Assembly: GCA_947088135.1 (NCBI GenBank) | Contig: CAMUFJ010000003.1 | Span: forward strand, 22,816-86,815 | Source of the DNA: an uncultured Clostridia bacterium | GTDB lineage: Bacteria > Bacillota > Clostridia > Christensenellales > Borkfalkiaceae | DNA: 64,000 nucleotides | Direction of reading: 5' to 3' | Part shown: positions 15,587 to 24,639 of the stretch, one piece after another | Numbering within the stretch: position 1 is the stretch's first letter | Layout: the number at the start of each line of letters is the position of its first letter | The notes under the pieces: generated by a model | What the model saw: the letters and a program-made list of their open reading frames with translations, nothing else | Told to the model about the DNA's origin: nothing | The model's database searches: none | Position numbers and translations under genes: made by a program

Positions 15587-16509
15587 ACGAAACCGTATTG
15601 CCGAAGGCAACCGTCATGCTCGACAGGTTTGCAAGCGATTTGAATTTGGATATGTTATATGCGGGGCGGGGGCTCGTCACCCTCACCAGTATCAGCGTGG
15701 AACGTCCCGGGTTACAGCTTGCGGGCTTCAATACCTATTTCGACGCCCAGCGTATTATGCTCATCGGACTGAGCGAATACGAATTCATGCGCTCTTTCCG
15801 TCCGCAGGAGCGGCGGGAGCGGGTGGAGCATATGTTCGCGAGCGGACAGGTGCCGTGCGTCATTTTCGCGCGCGATCTGCCCGTTCTCCCCGAATTCATG
15901 GAATGCGCGCGCGCATCGGGCACGCCTATCTTCCGCACGAGTAAAATGACGACCTCCGTTATGGCGGATCTCTATACTTATCTCAACCGCTTGCTCGCCC
16001 CCGAAACCACCGTTCACGGCGTTTTGTTGGACGTGTTCGGCGTGGGTATTCTCATTACGGGCAACAGCGGTGTAGGAAAGAGCGAAACGGCGATCGAGCT
16101 CATCAAGCGCGGACACCGCCTCGTCGCGGATGATTCCGTGCTCATCAAGCGGGTGGAAAACGAGCTGATCGGCACTGCGCCCGAGCGCATCCGTTACTTT
16201 ATGGAGCTCCGCGGGATCGGCATTATCAACATAAAAAATATGTACGGCTCCGGTTCCGTGCTTGGCGAAAAGGAAGTGGAGCTCGTGTTCGAAATGGAGC
16301 CTTGGCGCAGGGACAAGGAGTACGACAGGATCGGCGGGGAAAAGAACACGGAGGATATTTTGGGGATACAGGTTCCCAAGCTCACCGTTCCCGTGAGTCC
16401 CGGAAGAAATCTCGCCATTCTCATCGAGGTCGCCGCGCGCGATCAGCGTTTGAAGAGCATGGGTTACGATGCGGGGCAAGAGCTCATACAGAGGACGATC
16501 GGCAGGTGA
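15583..16509 (+). CDS. hprK: HPr kinase/phosphorylase
   Basis: A 308-residue bifunctional enzyme that phosphorylates and dephosphorylates Ser46 of HPr and so drives catabolite repression in Bacillota. The Walker A loop GNSGVGKS is at 160-167, followed by the HRLVADDSV segment. The HPrK signature MELRGIGIINIKNMYG and the capping region VPVSPGRN lie downstream. The ATG at 15583 overlaps the HAD stop codon and gives the usual length. It is relevant to the many sugar genes in this window, since HprK is the master switch for their expression. Confidence 0.96.
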   Translation: MNETVLPKATVMLDRFASDLNLDMLYAGRGLVTLTSISVERPGLQLAGFNTYFDAQRIMLIGLSEYEFMRSFRPQERRERVEHMFASGQVPCVIFARDLPVLPEFMECARASGTPIFRTSKMTTSVMADLYTYLNRLLAPETTVHGVLLDVFGVGILITGNSGVGKSETAIELIKRGHRLVADDSVLIKRVENELIGTAPERIRYFMELRGIGIINIKNMYGSGSVLGEKEVELVFEMEPWRRDKEYDRIGGEKNTEDILGIQVPKLTVPVSPGRNLAILIEVAARDQRLKSMGYDAGQELIQRTIGR

Positions 16510-18632
16510 AGCGCGAACTGCTCGCCCCCGCGGGGGGTGAAAAATCGGCGAAAATCGCCCTGCAAGCGGGCGCGGACGCCATATATTTGGGATTAAAGGA
16601 ATTTTCCGCCCGCGAGGGGGCGGAAAATTTTGACGCATGCGCGTTGGAGCGTACGGCGCGCTTTGCCCACCTCTTGGGCGCGCGGGTGTACGTGTGCCTG
16701 AACACGCTTGTAAAGGACGGAGAAACGGCGCGCTTCTTCGAGTGTGCCCGCCTTGCCTACAATGCGGGCGCGGACGGCATTTTGTTGCAGGATATCTTTT
16801 TGGGCAAGGTTTTGCATGAAGCCTATCCCCAAATGGAGTTGCACCTTTCCACGCAGGCGGGGTGCTGTAACGTTTACGGCGCGCTGCTCGCGCGCGAATA
16901 CGGGTTTTCCCGCGTCGTGCTTGCACGCGAAACGCCGATTGCGGAAATCAAGAAAATGTCGGAGATCATCGAAACGGAGGCGTTCGTGCAGGGCGCGCTC
17001 TGCACCTGCTTTTCGGGGCAGTGTTATCTTTCCTCCTTTGCGGGAAACAACAGCGGAAACCGCGGGCGGTGCAAACAGCCGTGCCGAAAGCGTTACCGCA
17101 TCGACAGGAGCGGTTTCGAGAATGAGGTTTACGCGCTTTCCACCTCCGATTTGTGCGTAGGCAAACGGATTTGCGAGCTTGCGGATGCGGGCGTTACTTC
17201 CTTTAAAATCGAGGGAAGGTTAAGACGCGAGGAATACGTTGCCTCCGCAGTTCGGTATTACAGAAATCTCATTGACGGCAAGAAAGCGGACAGAACGGAT
17301 TTGACGCGCGCATTTAACCGCGGGGATTACACCGAGGGACTCGCGTTCGGACAGAAGAAGGATTTTTTGTCCCGCAGCGTGCAGGGACATATCGGCGAGC
17401 GGGTGGGTGTCGTTTCGCTCAAAGAGGGCGGATATTTCTGCGCGGGGAGTTATAACGCCCGCAAAGGCGACGGGTTTAAAATTCTGCGCGGAGGGAAAGA
17501 AGCGGGCGGAGCAAGTTTTTTGCGCGCGGGGAAGGGCGGGTTCTTCCTTGCAAGTTCCATAAAGCTCAGAGCGGGCGACGAGGTGCGCCTCACCACGGAG
17601 GCGGGCGCAGGCGAACGGCTGTTGCAGCCCGTCCGTTTCAGAAAAGCCGACGTTTCCGTGCGCATCGTCGGCGGGGAGCTTCCCGAAGCGCGTTCCGAAG
17701 GGTTTACGTTTACGGGCAGGGAGCCGGTGCCTTTCGCGCGCAGCGCGCCCCTTACCAAAGAAGAGATAGAGGAAAATTTTCAAAAAGCGGAAGAACCCTT
17801 TTTGCCCCGCGTGCAGGCGGAAACGAAAAACGCGTTTTTGCCGAAATCTGCGCTCAACGCCTTCCGTCGGGAGTTTTACGAGGCGTTTACGGCGCATTTG
17901 CTTCCTGCGCGGGAACGGTTTGCCGACGCGGAAATTTCCCGTGCGGACTGCACTTCGGCGGGAGAAAAAAAGAAGGCGGTCGTCACCCGCGATCCCGAGG
18001 GCGCGGATGCGGATATCGTCGTTTACAAACCGCGCGATTTGAAACGAATCGCGCCCCCTAAGCGGGGCAAGGAAAAATATCTGTGGCTTCCTCCGCTTTT
18101 TACCGAGGCGGACGAAAAGCTCGTCGCGGAAATCATCGGCGCGTTCGACGGCATTTATACGGAGGGGAGCTACGGCGTTAAGCTGGCGGAGAAATACGGC
18201 GTTTCTCTCTTTGCGGGCGCGGGCTTTAACCTCACCAACCGCTTTGCCGTCGTCGGCGCGGTGCAAGCGGGGGCGAAGTATTACGTTGTTTCCAAAGAGC
18301 TTTCCCGCGCGGAGCAAAACGCCTTAAACGGGAACGGAGCGTTTGCGTTGCAGGCGGGCGGGATCTCCGTGATGGAGCTCTGCTATTGTCCCTTCGAAAA
18401 GACCTGCAAGTCCTGCGATAAGCGGGACGAATACACGTTGACCGATGAAGAGGGACGGAAATTTCCGCTCGTGCGCTATTCGGCGGGCGAGGGTTGCCGT
18501 TTCGAATTGTATAATTGCGCGCCTTTGGCTTGCGAAAGCGAGCTTTGTCCGCTGGCGGATCTTACCGTAGCCCGTTTTACGGGAAAGTCGGCGGGAGCGA
18601 CTTCGGGGCACGCAAACAGGAGTATGCTATGA
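16506..18632 (+). CDS. Peptidase U32 family protein (RlhA/YrrO-like, with DUF3656-type C-terminal region)
   Basis: A 708-residue protein starting at a GTG that overlaps the hprK stop (GTGA). The N-terminus reads KRELLAPAGGEKSAKIALQAGADAIYLG, typical of U32. The family signature EAFVQGALCTCFSGQCYLS, followed by NRGRCKQPCRKRYR, supplies the conserved cysteines. U32 proteins with this long C-terminus are related to RlhA, which hydroxylates a 23S rRNA cytidine; others act in tRNA hydroxylation or collagen breakdown. The RNA-modification role is the likelier one here, given the housekeeping operon (inference). Confidence 0.88.
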   Translation: MKRELLAPAGGEKSAKIALQAGADAIYLGLKEFSAREGAENFDACALERTARFAHLLGARVYVCLNTLVKDGETARFFECARLAYNAGADGILLQDIFLGKVLHEAYPQMELHLSTQAGCCNVYGALLAREYGFSRVVLARETPIAEIKKMSEIIETEAFVQGALCTCFSGQCYLSSFAGNNSGNRGRCKQPCRKRYRIDRSGFENEVYALSTSDLCVGKRICELADAGVTSFKIEGRLRREEYVASAVRYYRNLIDGKKADRTDLTRAFNRGDYTEGLAFGQKKDFLSRSVQGHIGERVGVVSLKEGGYFCAGSYNARKGDGFKILRGGKEAGGASFLRAGKGGFFLASSIKLRAGDEVRLTTEAGAGERLLQPVRFRKADVSVRIVGGELPEARSEGFTFTGREPVPFARSAPLTKEEIEENFQKAEEPFLPRVQAETKNAFLPKSALNAFRREFYEAFTAHLLPARERFADAEISRADCTSAGEKKKAVVTRDPEGADADIVVYKPRDLKRIAPPKRGKEKYLWLPPLFTEADEKLVAEIIGAFDGIYTEGSYGVKLAEKYGVSLFAGAGFNLTNRFAVVGAVQAGAKYYVVSKELSRAEQNALNGNGAFALQAGGISVMELCYCPFEKTCKSCDKRDEYTLTDEEGRKFPLVRYSAGEGCRFELYNCAPLACESELCPLADLTVARFTGKSAGATSGHANRSML

Positions 18633-20983
18633 CGAAGAGCACACAGCGTTTGGAGCTGGATAAAATTTTGGCGGCGGCTTCCGAATATGCCGTTTTGGAG
18701 GAGGGGCGGAAAACCGTTCTGGAAACGGAGCCCGTTCGCGAGATCGGGGAAGCGAAGCGCCTTTTGGAGCTCACGGAGGAGGCGTCAAGGCTCTTGTTCG
18801 AGCTCGGCGCGGGCAACATAGAAGCTTTTCCTTCGCTCGGCGATGCGCCCGAGCGCGCAGAAAAGGGGGCTACCCTCTCTTGCGCGGAGCTTCTCGCTTC
18901 GGCAAGGCTCTTGCGTTCCGCCCGCGTGCTGTACTGTTCGGTGACTTCCCTCGGCGGGGAGCAAACGCCCCGTTTTTGCGAGCTTGTCGGGAATTTGATT
19001 TTCGACGAGGGATTGGAGCGGGATATCGGCAAGAAGATTTTAAGCGATACGGAAATTTCCGACCATGCGAGCGAAAAGCTGTATTCCGTTCGCAGGGAGA
19101 TAAGGAGCTTAGGCGAAAAGATCCGCGCCCGCCTCATGGGGTACCTTGCGGGCGAAGAGAAGAAATTTTTGCAGGAAGCGATCGTCACCGTGCGGGGAGA
19201 CAGGTTCGTGATTCCCGTAAAGACGGAATATAAGCGGAGTATCCGCGGGTTTGTTCACGACCGTTCGGCAACGGGTGCGACGGTGTTCATCGAACCCGAA
19301 GAGGTGCTTGAAATGAACAACGAGCTCATCGGGCTCACGCTCGACGAGAAGGAAGAGGAAGAGCGTATTCTTGCCGAACTCTCCCACTGCGTGGGGGCTC
19401 TAAGGGAGGAAATGGAACGGGATATCGCCCTGCTTGCGGAGGCGGACGGCTTTTACGCCCGCGCGCAGTACGGCTACCGTTTGGGCTGTAATATGCCTGC
19501 GCTCAATAATAAGGGTATTATCGATATCGTAAAAGGGCGTCACCCTTTGCTCGATCAAAAGACCGCCGTGCCCGTATCCGTGCGCGTGGGCGACGGATAC
19601 GACTTTTTGGTGATCAGCGGAGCGAACACGGGAGGGAAGACGGTCACACTCAAAATGTGCGGATTGTTTTGTCTTATGGCGGCGTGCGGATTTTTCGTGC
19701 CCGCGGCGGCGGGAACCCGCCTCGCTGTCTTTCACGGCGTGTATTGCGACATCGGCGACAGTCAATCCATCGAGGAAAACCTTTCCACGTTCTCCTCGCA
19801 TATCGTAAATTTGCGGGATGTATTGAATGCGGCGGGGAAGAACGATTTCGTGCTCGTAGACGAGCCTGGCGGCGGGACGGATCCCGAGGAGGGGCAAGCC
19901 TTAGCGCGTGCCATTCTCTCTTCTCTCATGAAAAAGGGGTGCAAGGGCATCGTTACCACCCACTATTCCGCGCTCAAAGAGTTCGCTTATCAGACGGAGG
20001 GTGCGGAGAACGGGTGCATGGAGTTCGACGCAAGCGATTACCGCCCGCTGTACCGTTTGAAGATCGGTGCGCCGGGGTCGTCCAACGCGCTCGCCATATG
20101 CATGCGGTTGGGGCTTTCGTCCGCTCTTATCGAGGAGGCGCGGGGGTATCTCACGGAGGGCGCACGGGTATTCGAGCGCACGGTGCGGGCGGCGGAAGAG
20201 AGCCGTATCCGCGCCGAAGAAATTGCGGCGGAAACGGAAGAGCTGAAAGCCGATTGGGAGAAAAAGCTTTCGGAGCTCGAAAAAGAGGAAAAGAATTTTG
20301 CGCGGGAGCGGGAAAAGTTTTTGCTTTCTTCCAAGGCGGAGGCAAGGCGTATCGTAAACGAACGCACCGCCCGCGCGGAGGAATTGCTCGAAGAGATCGA
20401 AAATATTTTCAAGCGGGAAACGCTGTCGGAGTCAGATTTAATCAAAGCTCGCACCCTCAAAAACAAGATGTCGGCGGCGGAGGAGCGGGAAGTCGAGAAC
20501 GTGCGCGCCGTTCCCGCCAAACTGAGCGCGCTCAAAGAGGGCATGGCGGTCATTGTCGGGAGTATGGGCGCGGAGGGTGTTGTGTGCCGTGTGGAAAAAA
20601 GCGGCGCGGAGGTGCGCGTCGGCGCGTTGCGCGTGCGGGTGGAGGAAAAGGATCTTTTCCTGCCTCCCGTGAAAAAAGCGGAGAAAAAACCTGCGGGCAA
20701 AGCGGTTACGGTCACGAAAAATTTGGCGCAACGCAACAGCCTGCCGCGGGAATGCAATCTCATCGGGTTGACGGTGGCGGAAGCGATTCCCGAGCTCGAA
20801 CAGTTTTTGGACGCGGCGATCCTTTCTAATTTGTCGGAGGTGCGCGTCGTACACGGCATGGGCACGGGCAAGCTTCGCGCCGCCGTGCATACCGCCCTGA
20901 AAGGACATGCGCGCGTGGAGGGCTTCCGCCTCGGTAAATACGGCGAGGGAGAAAGCGGAGTTACGATCGTAACGCTGAAATAA
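18629..20983 (+). CDS. mutS2: Endonuclease MutS2
   Basis: A 784-residue MutS-family ATPase without the mismatch-recognition domain. Walker A is GANTGGKT, Walker B is FVLVDEPGGGTDP, and a long coiled coil (about 500-620) precedes a C-terminal Smr domain containing VVHGMGTGKLR. MutS2 acts on branched DNA and on collided ribosomes in Bacillota. The Smr domain opens with NLIGLTVAEA where the family usually has a DLRG-type motif, so its nuclease activity may be altered. The ATG at 18629 overlaps the U32 stop (ATGA), ending the uvrC operon. Confidence 0.96.
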   Translation: MTKSTQRLELDKILAAASEYAVLEEGRKTVLETEPVREIGEAKRLLELTEEASRLLFELGAGNIEAFPSLGDAPERAEKGATLSCAELLASARLLRSARVLYCSVTSLGGEQTPRFCELVGNLIFDEGLERDIGKKILSDTEISDHASEKLYSVRREIRSLGEKIRARLMGYLAGEEKKFLQEAIVTVRGDRFVIPVKTEYKRSIRGFVHDRSATGATVFIEPEEVLEMNNELIGLTLDEKEEEERILAELSHCVGALREEMERDIALLAEADGFYARAQYGYRLGCNMPALNNKGIIDIVKGRHPLLDQKTAVPVSVRVGDGYDFLVISGANTGGKTVTLKMCGLFCLMAACGFFVPAAAGTRLAVFHGVYCDIGDSQSIEENLSTFSSHIVNLRDVLNAAGKNDFVLVDEPGGGTDPEEGQALARAILSSLMKKGCKGIVTTHYSALKEFAYQTEGAENGCMEFDASDYRPLYRLKIGAPGSSNALAICMRLGLSSALIEEARGYLTEGARVFERTVRAAEESRIRAEEIAAETEELKADWEKKLSELEKEEKNFAREREKFLLSSKAEARRIVNERTARAEELLEEIENIFKRETLSESDLIKARTLKNKMSAAEEREVENVRAVPAKLSALKEGMAVIVGSMGAEGVVCRVEKSGAEVRVGALRVRVEEKDLFLPPVKKAEKKPAGKAVTVTKNLAQRNSLPRECNLIGLTVAEAIPELEQFLDAAILSNLSEVRVVHGMGTGKLRAAVHTALKGHARVEGFRLGKYGEGESGVTIVTLK

Positions 20984-21022
20984 TTTCCTAAATTTCTTAC
21001 GCGTTCGCTGAACGACGGTTTT

Positions 21023-21084
21023 TACCTCATAATCGGGAAAGAAAAGTCATATATTTGAAGTGATAATTCTTTCCGATTGAGGTA
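21023..21084 (+). promoter_or_regulatory. Long hairpin that sequesters the ribosome site of the deacetylase gene
   Basis: TACCTC (21023-21028) pairs with GAGGTA (21079-21084), AATCGG (21031-21036) with CCGATT (21073-21078), and AAAGAA (21038-21043) with TTCTTT (21067-21072), leaving only short bulges: about 18 pairs. GAGGT in the right arm is the ribosome site for the TTG start at 21090. Just before it, CGTTC-GCT-GAACG with a T-rich tail (21003-21023) may be a weak mutS2 terminator. Confidence 0.65.
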
Positions 21085-21089
21085 AACTG

Positions 21090-21794
21090 TTGAAGAAGCT
21101 ATCTTCGCGAATGATCGCGGCTATTACCAACGGCATTCTCGCCGTCATTCTCATCGTGGTGGGCACCGTGTGCTTTTTTCCGTCAAGCGCGGGCGTTTCG
21201 ACAATCGAGGACAGGGCAATCTACAAGGGGCATTCCGAGGACGGCGTTTCCCTCATGATCAACGTGTATTGGGGAACCGAGCAGGTGCAGGGTATTTTGG
21301 ACGTGCTCGACGAGTATGAAGCCAAAGCGACTTTTTTCATTGGCGGGAGTTGGGCGGACGACAACGTCGCTTGTTTGAAAGAGATTAAGGAGCGGGGGCA
21401 CGAAATCGGCTCGCACGGCTATTTCCACCGCGACCACGATAAGCTTTCCTACGACGAGAACGTGGAGGAGATCCGCAGAAGCGTCGAGTTCATTTCTTTG
21501 GCGGCGGATGTTCCCGTAACTCTGTTTGCCCCGCCGTCCGGCGCTTATAACGACGACACGCTCGACGCCGCGGAAAACTTGGGGCTGAAAACGATTCTTT
21601 GGAGCAAGGATACCGTCGATTGGCGGGATAAGGACGAGAATTTGTGTTTCCGTCGCGCAACGGAGAACGTGGGCGGGGGCGAGCTCATTCTCATGCACCC
21701 TATGGCGCACACGCTTGCGGCGTTACCGCGCATATTGGAATACTATAAAACGCATTCTCTTCGTCCTGTGACGGTGAGCGAAAATTTAGGTTAA
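21090..21794 (+). CDS. Membrane-anchored polysaccharide deacetylase-like protein (CE4/NodB fold), degenerate motif 1
   Basis: A 234-residue protein starting at TTG behind GAGGT. One N-terminal membrane helix (about 8-30) places the NodB domain outside. KATFFIGGSWAD, HEIGSHGYFHRDH (metal-binding HxxxH at 109-113), FAPPSGAYN and the late LILMHP fit CE4 enzymes, which remove N-acetyl groups from peptidoglycan or chitin. The usual TFDDG motif 1 is replaced by INVYWGTE (57-64), so the catalytic aspartate pair is missing; related sporulation-type deacetylase homologues also diverge here. Activity is therefore uncertain. Translation appears to be gated by a hairpin over its ribosome site. Confidence 0.85.
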   Translation: MKKLSSRMIAAITNGILAVILIVVGTVCFFPSSAGVSTIEDRAIYKGHSEDGVSLMINVYWGTEQVQGILDVLDEYEAKATFFIGGSWADDNVACLKEIKERGHEIGSHGYFHRDHDKLSYDENVEEIRRSVEFISLAADVPVTLFAPPSGAYNDDTLDAAENLGLKTILWSKDTVDWRDKDENLCFRRATENVGGGELILMHPMAHTLAALPRILEYYKTHSLRPVTVSENLG

Positions 21795-21839
21795 ACGGGT
21801 TTGCGATCGGCAAGCTTCGTCTACATAGGAGAAAATTAT

Positions 21840-23078
21840 ATGACGCAGACAAAACGGCTGAATAACGGCGTTCGGGTCATCATCAAACGCATGGACGGAT
21901 TGCTGTCGGTTACGATGGGCGTGCTCGTAGGCGCGGGCGCGGCGTTCGAACAGGACGGTGAAGACGGCATTTCACACTTTTTGGAACATATGCAATTCAA
22001 GGGCACGGAGAAGCGCACCGCGTTCGAAATTTCCGACGCTTTCGACGCGCTTGGCGCTCAGGTAAACGCCTTTACGGGCAAAGACATGACCTGTTATTAC
22101 GCCAAGGCTACCAGCGACCACGCGGGCGAAGCGTTCGCTCTGCTTGCCGATTTGTTCTTAAACAGCACTTTCCCCGCCGAGGAGCTCGAACGGGAAAGAG
22201 GGGTCGTGCTCGAAGAGATCGGCATGGACGAGGATTCCCCCGAGGATCTTTGCTTGGATCTCCTTTGCCGTGCCGCTTTCGGCAAACAAAACTACGGCAG
22301 AAATATTTTAGGCCCTGCGAAGAACGTAAAGAAGTTTACCCGCGACGACTTGTTCGCCTACAAAGGCAAATATTACTGCCCCGAAAACATCGTCGTATCT
22401 TTTGCGGGCAACATCGGAATCGAGGACGCGCTTTCGCTCGCAGAGCAGTATTTCGGCGGTATGAAGCCCACGGGCTTTCAAAAACCCGCCAAGAGCGTTG
22501 TGTTGCACGCGGAGAGCCTGTTTAAAAACAAGCCGATCGAACAGGCGCATTTCGCGTTCGGATTCCCCACGGCGGCGCGCGAGGACAAGCTCTGCCCCGC
22601 CATTCAGGTCATGAACACGATTTTGGGCGGAGGCATGAGCTCCCGCTTATTCAAGCGCGTGCGCGAGGAGCTGGGGCTCGCCTATTCCGTCTATTCCTAT
22701 CCTTCCCATTACGACGAAACGGGGCTTCTCACCGTATATGCGGGCGTTAATCCGCAAAAGGCGGTAGAGGCGGCGAAGGCGGTTCGGGAGGTCATTGCCG
22801 AGTTTTGCGAAAAGGGCGTTACGGAAGAGGAATTTTTGCGGGGCAGGGAGCAGATCAAATCAGGCAGTATTTTTGCGCAGGAAAACACCTCTTCGCAAAT
22901 GCTGTTGTACGGAAAGCAGATGCTGTATAAAAACGAGGTGTACGACTTCGAAAAGCGCATGGCGGAAATCTCCGCGCTGACGATAGACGATATTTCGCGC
23001 GCCATTTCCTGCAACTACGATTTTTCACGCGCCGCCGTCGCCACCGTCGGCAATCTCAAAGAGGGGATCTCGCTGTGA
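21840..23078 (+). CDS. M16-family (insulinase-like) zinc peptidase
   Basis: A 412-residue peptidase of the processing-peptidase type. The inverted zinc motif HFLEH is at 46-50, with the downstream glutamate region DMTCYYAKATSDH / ERGVVLEEIGMDEDSPED. The C-terminal half has the usual inactive M16 fold with GGGMSSRLFKRVREELGLAYSV. It probably degrades peptides in the cytoplasm. AGGAG lies nine bases before the ATG at 21840, favouring it over a reading from 21801. It overlaps the next gene by four bases (GTGA). Confidence 0.93.
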   Translation: MTQTKRLNNGVRVIIKRMDGLLSVTMGVLVGAGAAFEQDGEDGISHFLEHMQFKGTEKRTAFEISDAFDALGAQVNAFTGKDMTCYYAKATSDHAGEAFALLADLFLNSTFPAEELERERGVVLEEIGMDEDSPEDLCLDLLCRAAFGKQNYGRNILGPAKNVKKFTRDDLFAYKGKYYCPENIVVSFAGNIGIEDALSLAEQYFGGMKPTGFQKPAKSVVLHAESLFKNKPIEQAHFAFGFPTAAREDKLCPAIQVMNTILGGGMSSRLFKRVREELGLAYSVYSYPSHYDETGLLTVYAGVNPQKAVEAAKAVREVIAEFCEKGVTEEEFLRGREQIKSGSIFAQENTSSQMLLYGKQMLYKNEVYDFEKRMAEISALTIDDISRAISCNYDFSRAAVATVGNLKEGISL

Positions 23079-23554
23079 CGGAGCGCGTGAAGGGCTTTCC
23101 TCCCTTCTGCGGGGGGAAGTGCCGCGTGCTCGTTTTGGGCAGTTTTCCCTCGGTGAAAAGCCGTCAGACGGGATTTTATTACGGCAATCCGCAAAACAGG
23201 TTTTGGCGCACCGTGTGCGGATTTTTCGGGGAGGAAGTCCCTCCCGACGTCGAGGGGAAGAAAGCGTTTTTGCTCAGGCGGAATATCGCGCTTTGGGACG
23301 TCGTGCTTTCTTGCGAAATACAGGGCTCTTCCGACGCGAGCATCAGACGGGAGGAGGTCGCAAAGCTCGACGAAGTGTTTTTAAATTGCGGAGCGAAAGC
23401 CATTCTTTGCAACGGCAAAAAGGCGTACGGGGTATTGGAAGCGGAATATCCCGCGCTTTTGCCCGTTACGGAGCTTATGCCGTCCACTTCGCCCGCGAAT
23501 CCGCGTTTCGATCAAGAGGTCTGGAAAGAGGCGCTCGGGAGAATTTACAAATGA
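23075..23554 (+). CDS. Hypoxanthine-DNA glycosylase of the uracil-DNA glycosylase superfamily
   Basis: A 159-residue base-excision repair enzyme. RVLVLGSFPSVKSRQTGFYYGNPQNRFW is the characteristic N-terminal block of DNA-deoxyinosine glycosylases (UDG family 6), and LPSTSP-type TELMPSTSPANPRF is the C-terminal loop. It should remove hypoxanthine formed by adenine deamination. It starts at GTG inside the M16 gene's stop and ends overlapping alkD, so three genes are coupled. A mismatch-uracil specificity is the main alternative. Confidence 0.88.
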   Translation: MTERVKGFPPFCGGKCRVLVLGSFPSVKSRQTGFYYGNPQNRFWRTVCGFFGEEVPPDVEGKKAFLLRRNIALWDVVLSCEIQGSSDASIRREEVAKLDEVFLNCGAKAILCNGKKAYGVLEAEYPALLPVTELMPSTSPANPRFDQEVWKEALGRIYK

Positions 23555-24222
23555 TTACATACGAAGAGGTTTTAAAGCGGTTGAAAGAAAACGCCGATCC
23601 CGCATATCGGGATTTTCATAAAAGATTGCTCAAAAACGAAAGCATTTGCAATCTCGGAGTTCGCACGCCCGTTTTGCGCGCGCTTGCCAAAGAGTGGCGG
23701 GGGGAACGGCACGTTTTCATGAGCTTTCCCGACGATTATTATGAAGTCACGTTTATCAAGTTCCAGCTTTTAAGCGCATTGCCCTACGGGGAGTTTGTTG
23801 CCGAATTGGACGGTGCGGTGGCGCTCATCGATAATTGGGCGACCTGCGATTGCTTCCGCGCGCCCTGTATCAAGAAACACCGCGAAGAATTTTTGCCCGT
23901 TTTGGAACGGTATTTGCGCGACGGCAGGGAATTCGTGGTGCGCTATGCGCTCGTTACTCTGCTCGAATACTATATGTCGGAAGAATATCTGCCCGTCATT
24001 TTTAACGCGGTGCTTAGCGTTGACGCGGGCGTATATTATATTAAAATGGCGGCGGCGTGGCTGCTTGCCGAAACGCTTGTTCACTTTTACGGCGAGGGCG
24101 TGCGCTTCTTGCGGGAAAACGCTTTAAACGGCGATTTACGGCGGAAGGCGATCCAAAAGGCGCGCGAGAGTTTTCGGCTTTCCCCCGATCAAAAGGAAGA
24201 GCTGAAATTGCTGAAAGATTGA
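23551..24222 (+). CDS. DNA alkylation repair protein AlkD-like
   Basis: A 223-residue all-helical HEAT-repeat protein. RTPVLRALAKEW, the central LIDNWATCDCF and FVVRYALVTLLEYYM match AlkD-type glycosylases, which excise positively charged alkylated bases such as 3-methyladenine and 7-methylguanine. The ATG at 23551 overlaps the stop of the preceding glycosylase gene, pairing two base-excision enzymes in one unit. The frame is open further upstream, but the overlap start gives the normal family length. Confidence 0.9.
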   Translation: MITYEEVLKRLKENADPAYRDFHKRLLKNESICNLGVRTPVLRALAKEWRGERHVFMSFPDDYYEVTFIKFQLLSALPYGEFVAELDGAVALIDNWATCDCFRAPCIKKHREEFLPVLERYLRDGREFVVRYALVTLLEYYMSEEYLPVIFNAVLSVDAGVYYIKMAAAWLLAETLVHFYGEGVRFLRENALNGDLRRKAIQKARESFRLSPDQKEELKLLKD

Positions 24223-24249
24223 GGATAAGGTGAAATCTTCCCAAAACTC

Positions 24250-24278
24250 TTGACAAATATGACGAAATAAGTTAAAAT
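24250..24278 (+). promoter_or_regulatory. acpP promoter
   Basis: TTGACA (24250-24255), 17 bases, TAAAAT (24273-24278). Confidence 0.75.
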
Positions 24279-24318
24279 AAGAAAAAACGGCAACGCAGTT
24301 GTCGACGGAGGAATAATT

Positions 24319-24546
24319 ATGTTCGAAAAGGTTTGCAAATTGCTTGCCGATCAGCTTGGAATTGAAGCGGGTTCCATTCGTCCCGATCAGGAGGTCGTAA
24401 AAGATCTCGGAGCCGATTCGCTCGACGTCGTCGAACTCATGATGGCGCTTGAAGACGAGTACGGCGTAACTCTTCCCGAGGGAGAAGTGGAAAGCATTAA
24501 AACGGTGCAGAACATCGTCGATATGCTTGAAAAGCTCGGTAAATAA
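24319..24546 (+). CDS. acpP: Acyl carrier protein
   Basis: A 75-residue acidic four-helix protein. The phosphopantetheine site GADSLDVVELMM carries Ser34, and the length is standard. It carries fatty-acyl chains in type II lipid synthesis. GGAGGAA gives a clear start. It forms its own transcription unit between a promoter and a strong terminator, apart from any other lipid-synthesis gene. An auxiliary ACP cannot be excluded, but the sequence is close to the housekeeping type. Confidence 0.95.
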   Translation: MFEKVCKLLADQLGIEAGSIRPDQEVVKDLGADSLDVVELMMALEDEYGVTLPEGEVESIKTVQNIVDMLEKLGK

Positions 24547-24561
24547 TAATACGTTCGAAAA

Positions 24562-24588
24562 CCCCCGACTGTTTGGTCGGGGGTTTTT
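24562..24588 (+). terminator. Rho-independent terminator of acpP
   Basis: Perfect eight-pair stem CCCCCGAC / GTCGGGGG with a six-base loop and a TTTTT tail. Confidence 0.92.
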
Positions 24589-24639
24589 GTATGCGGAAAA
24601 ACGTGCGGAATGCGGGAAGTATTTCAAAAAATGGTGAAA

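Noticed and set aside
24319..24546. acpP as part of a secondary-metabolite cluster
   Set aside because: No ketosynthase, acyltransferase or other biosynthetic gene is adjacent; it has its own promoter and terminator.
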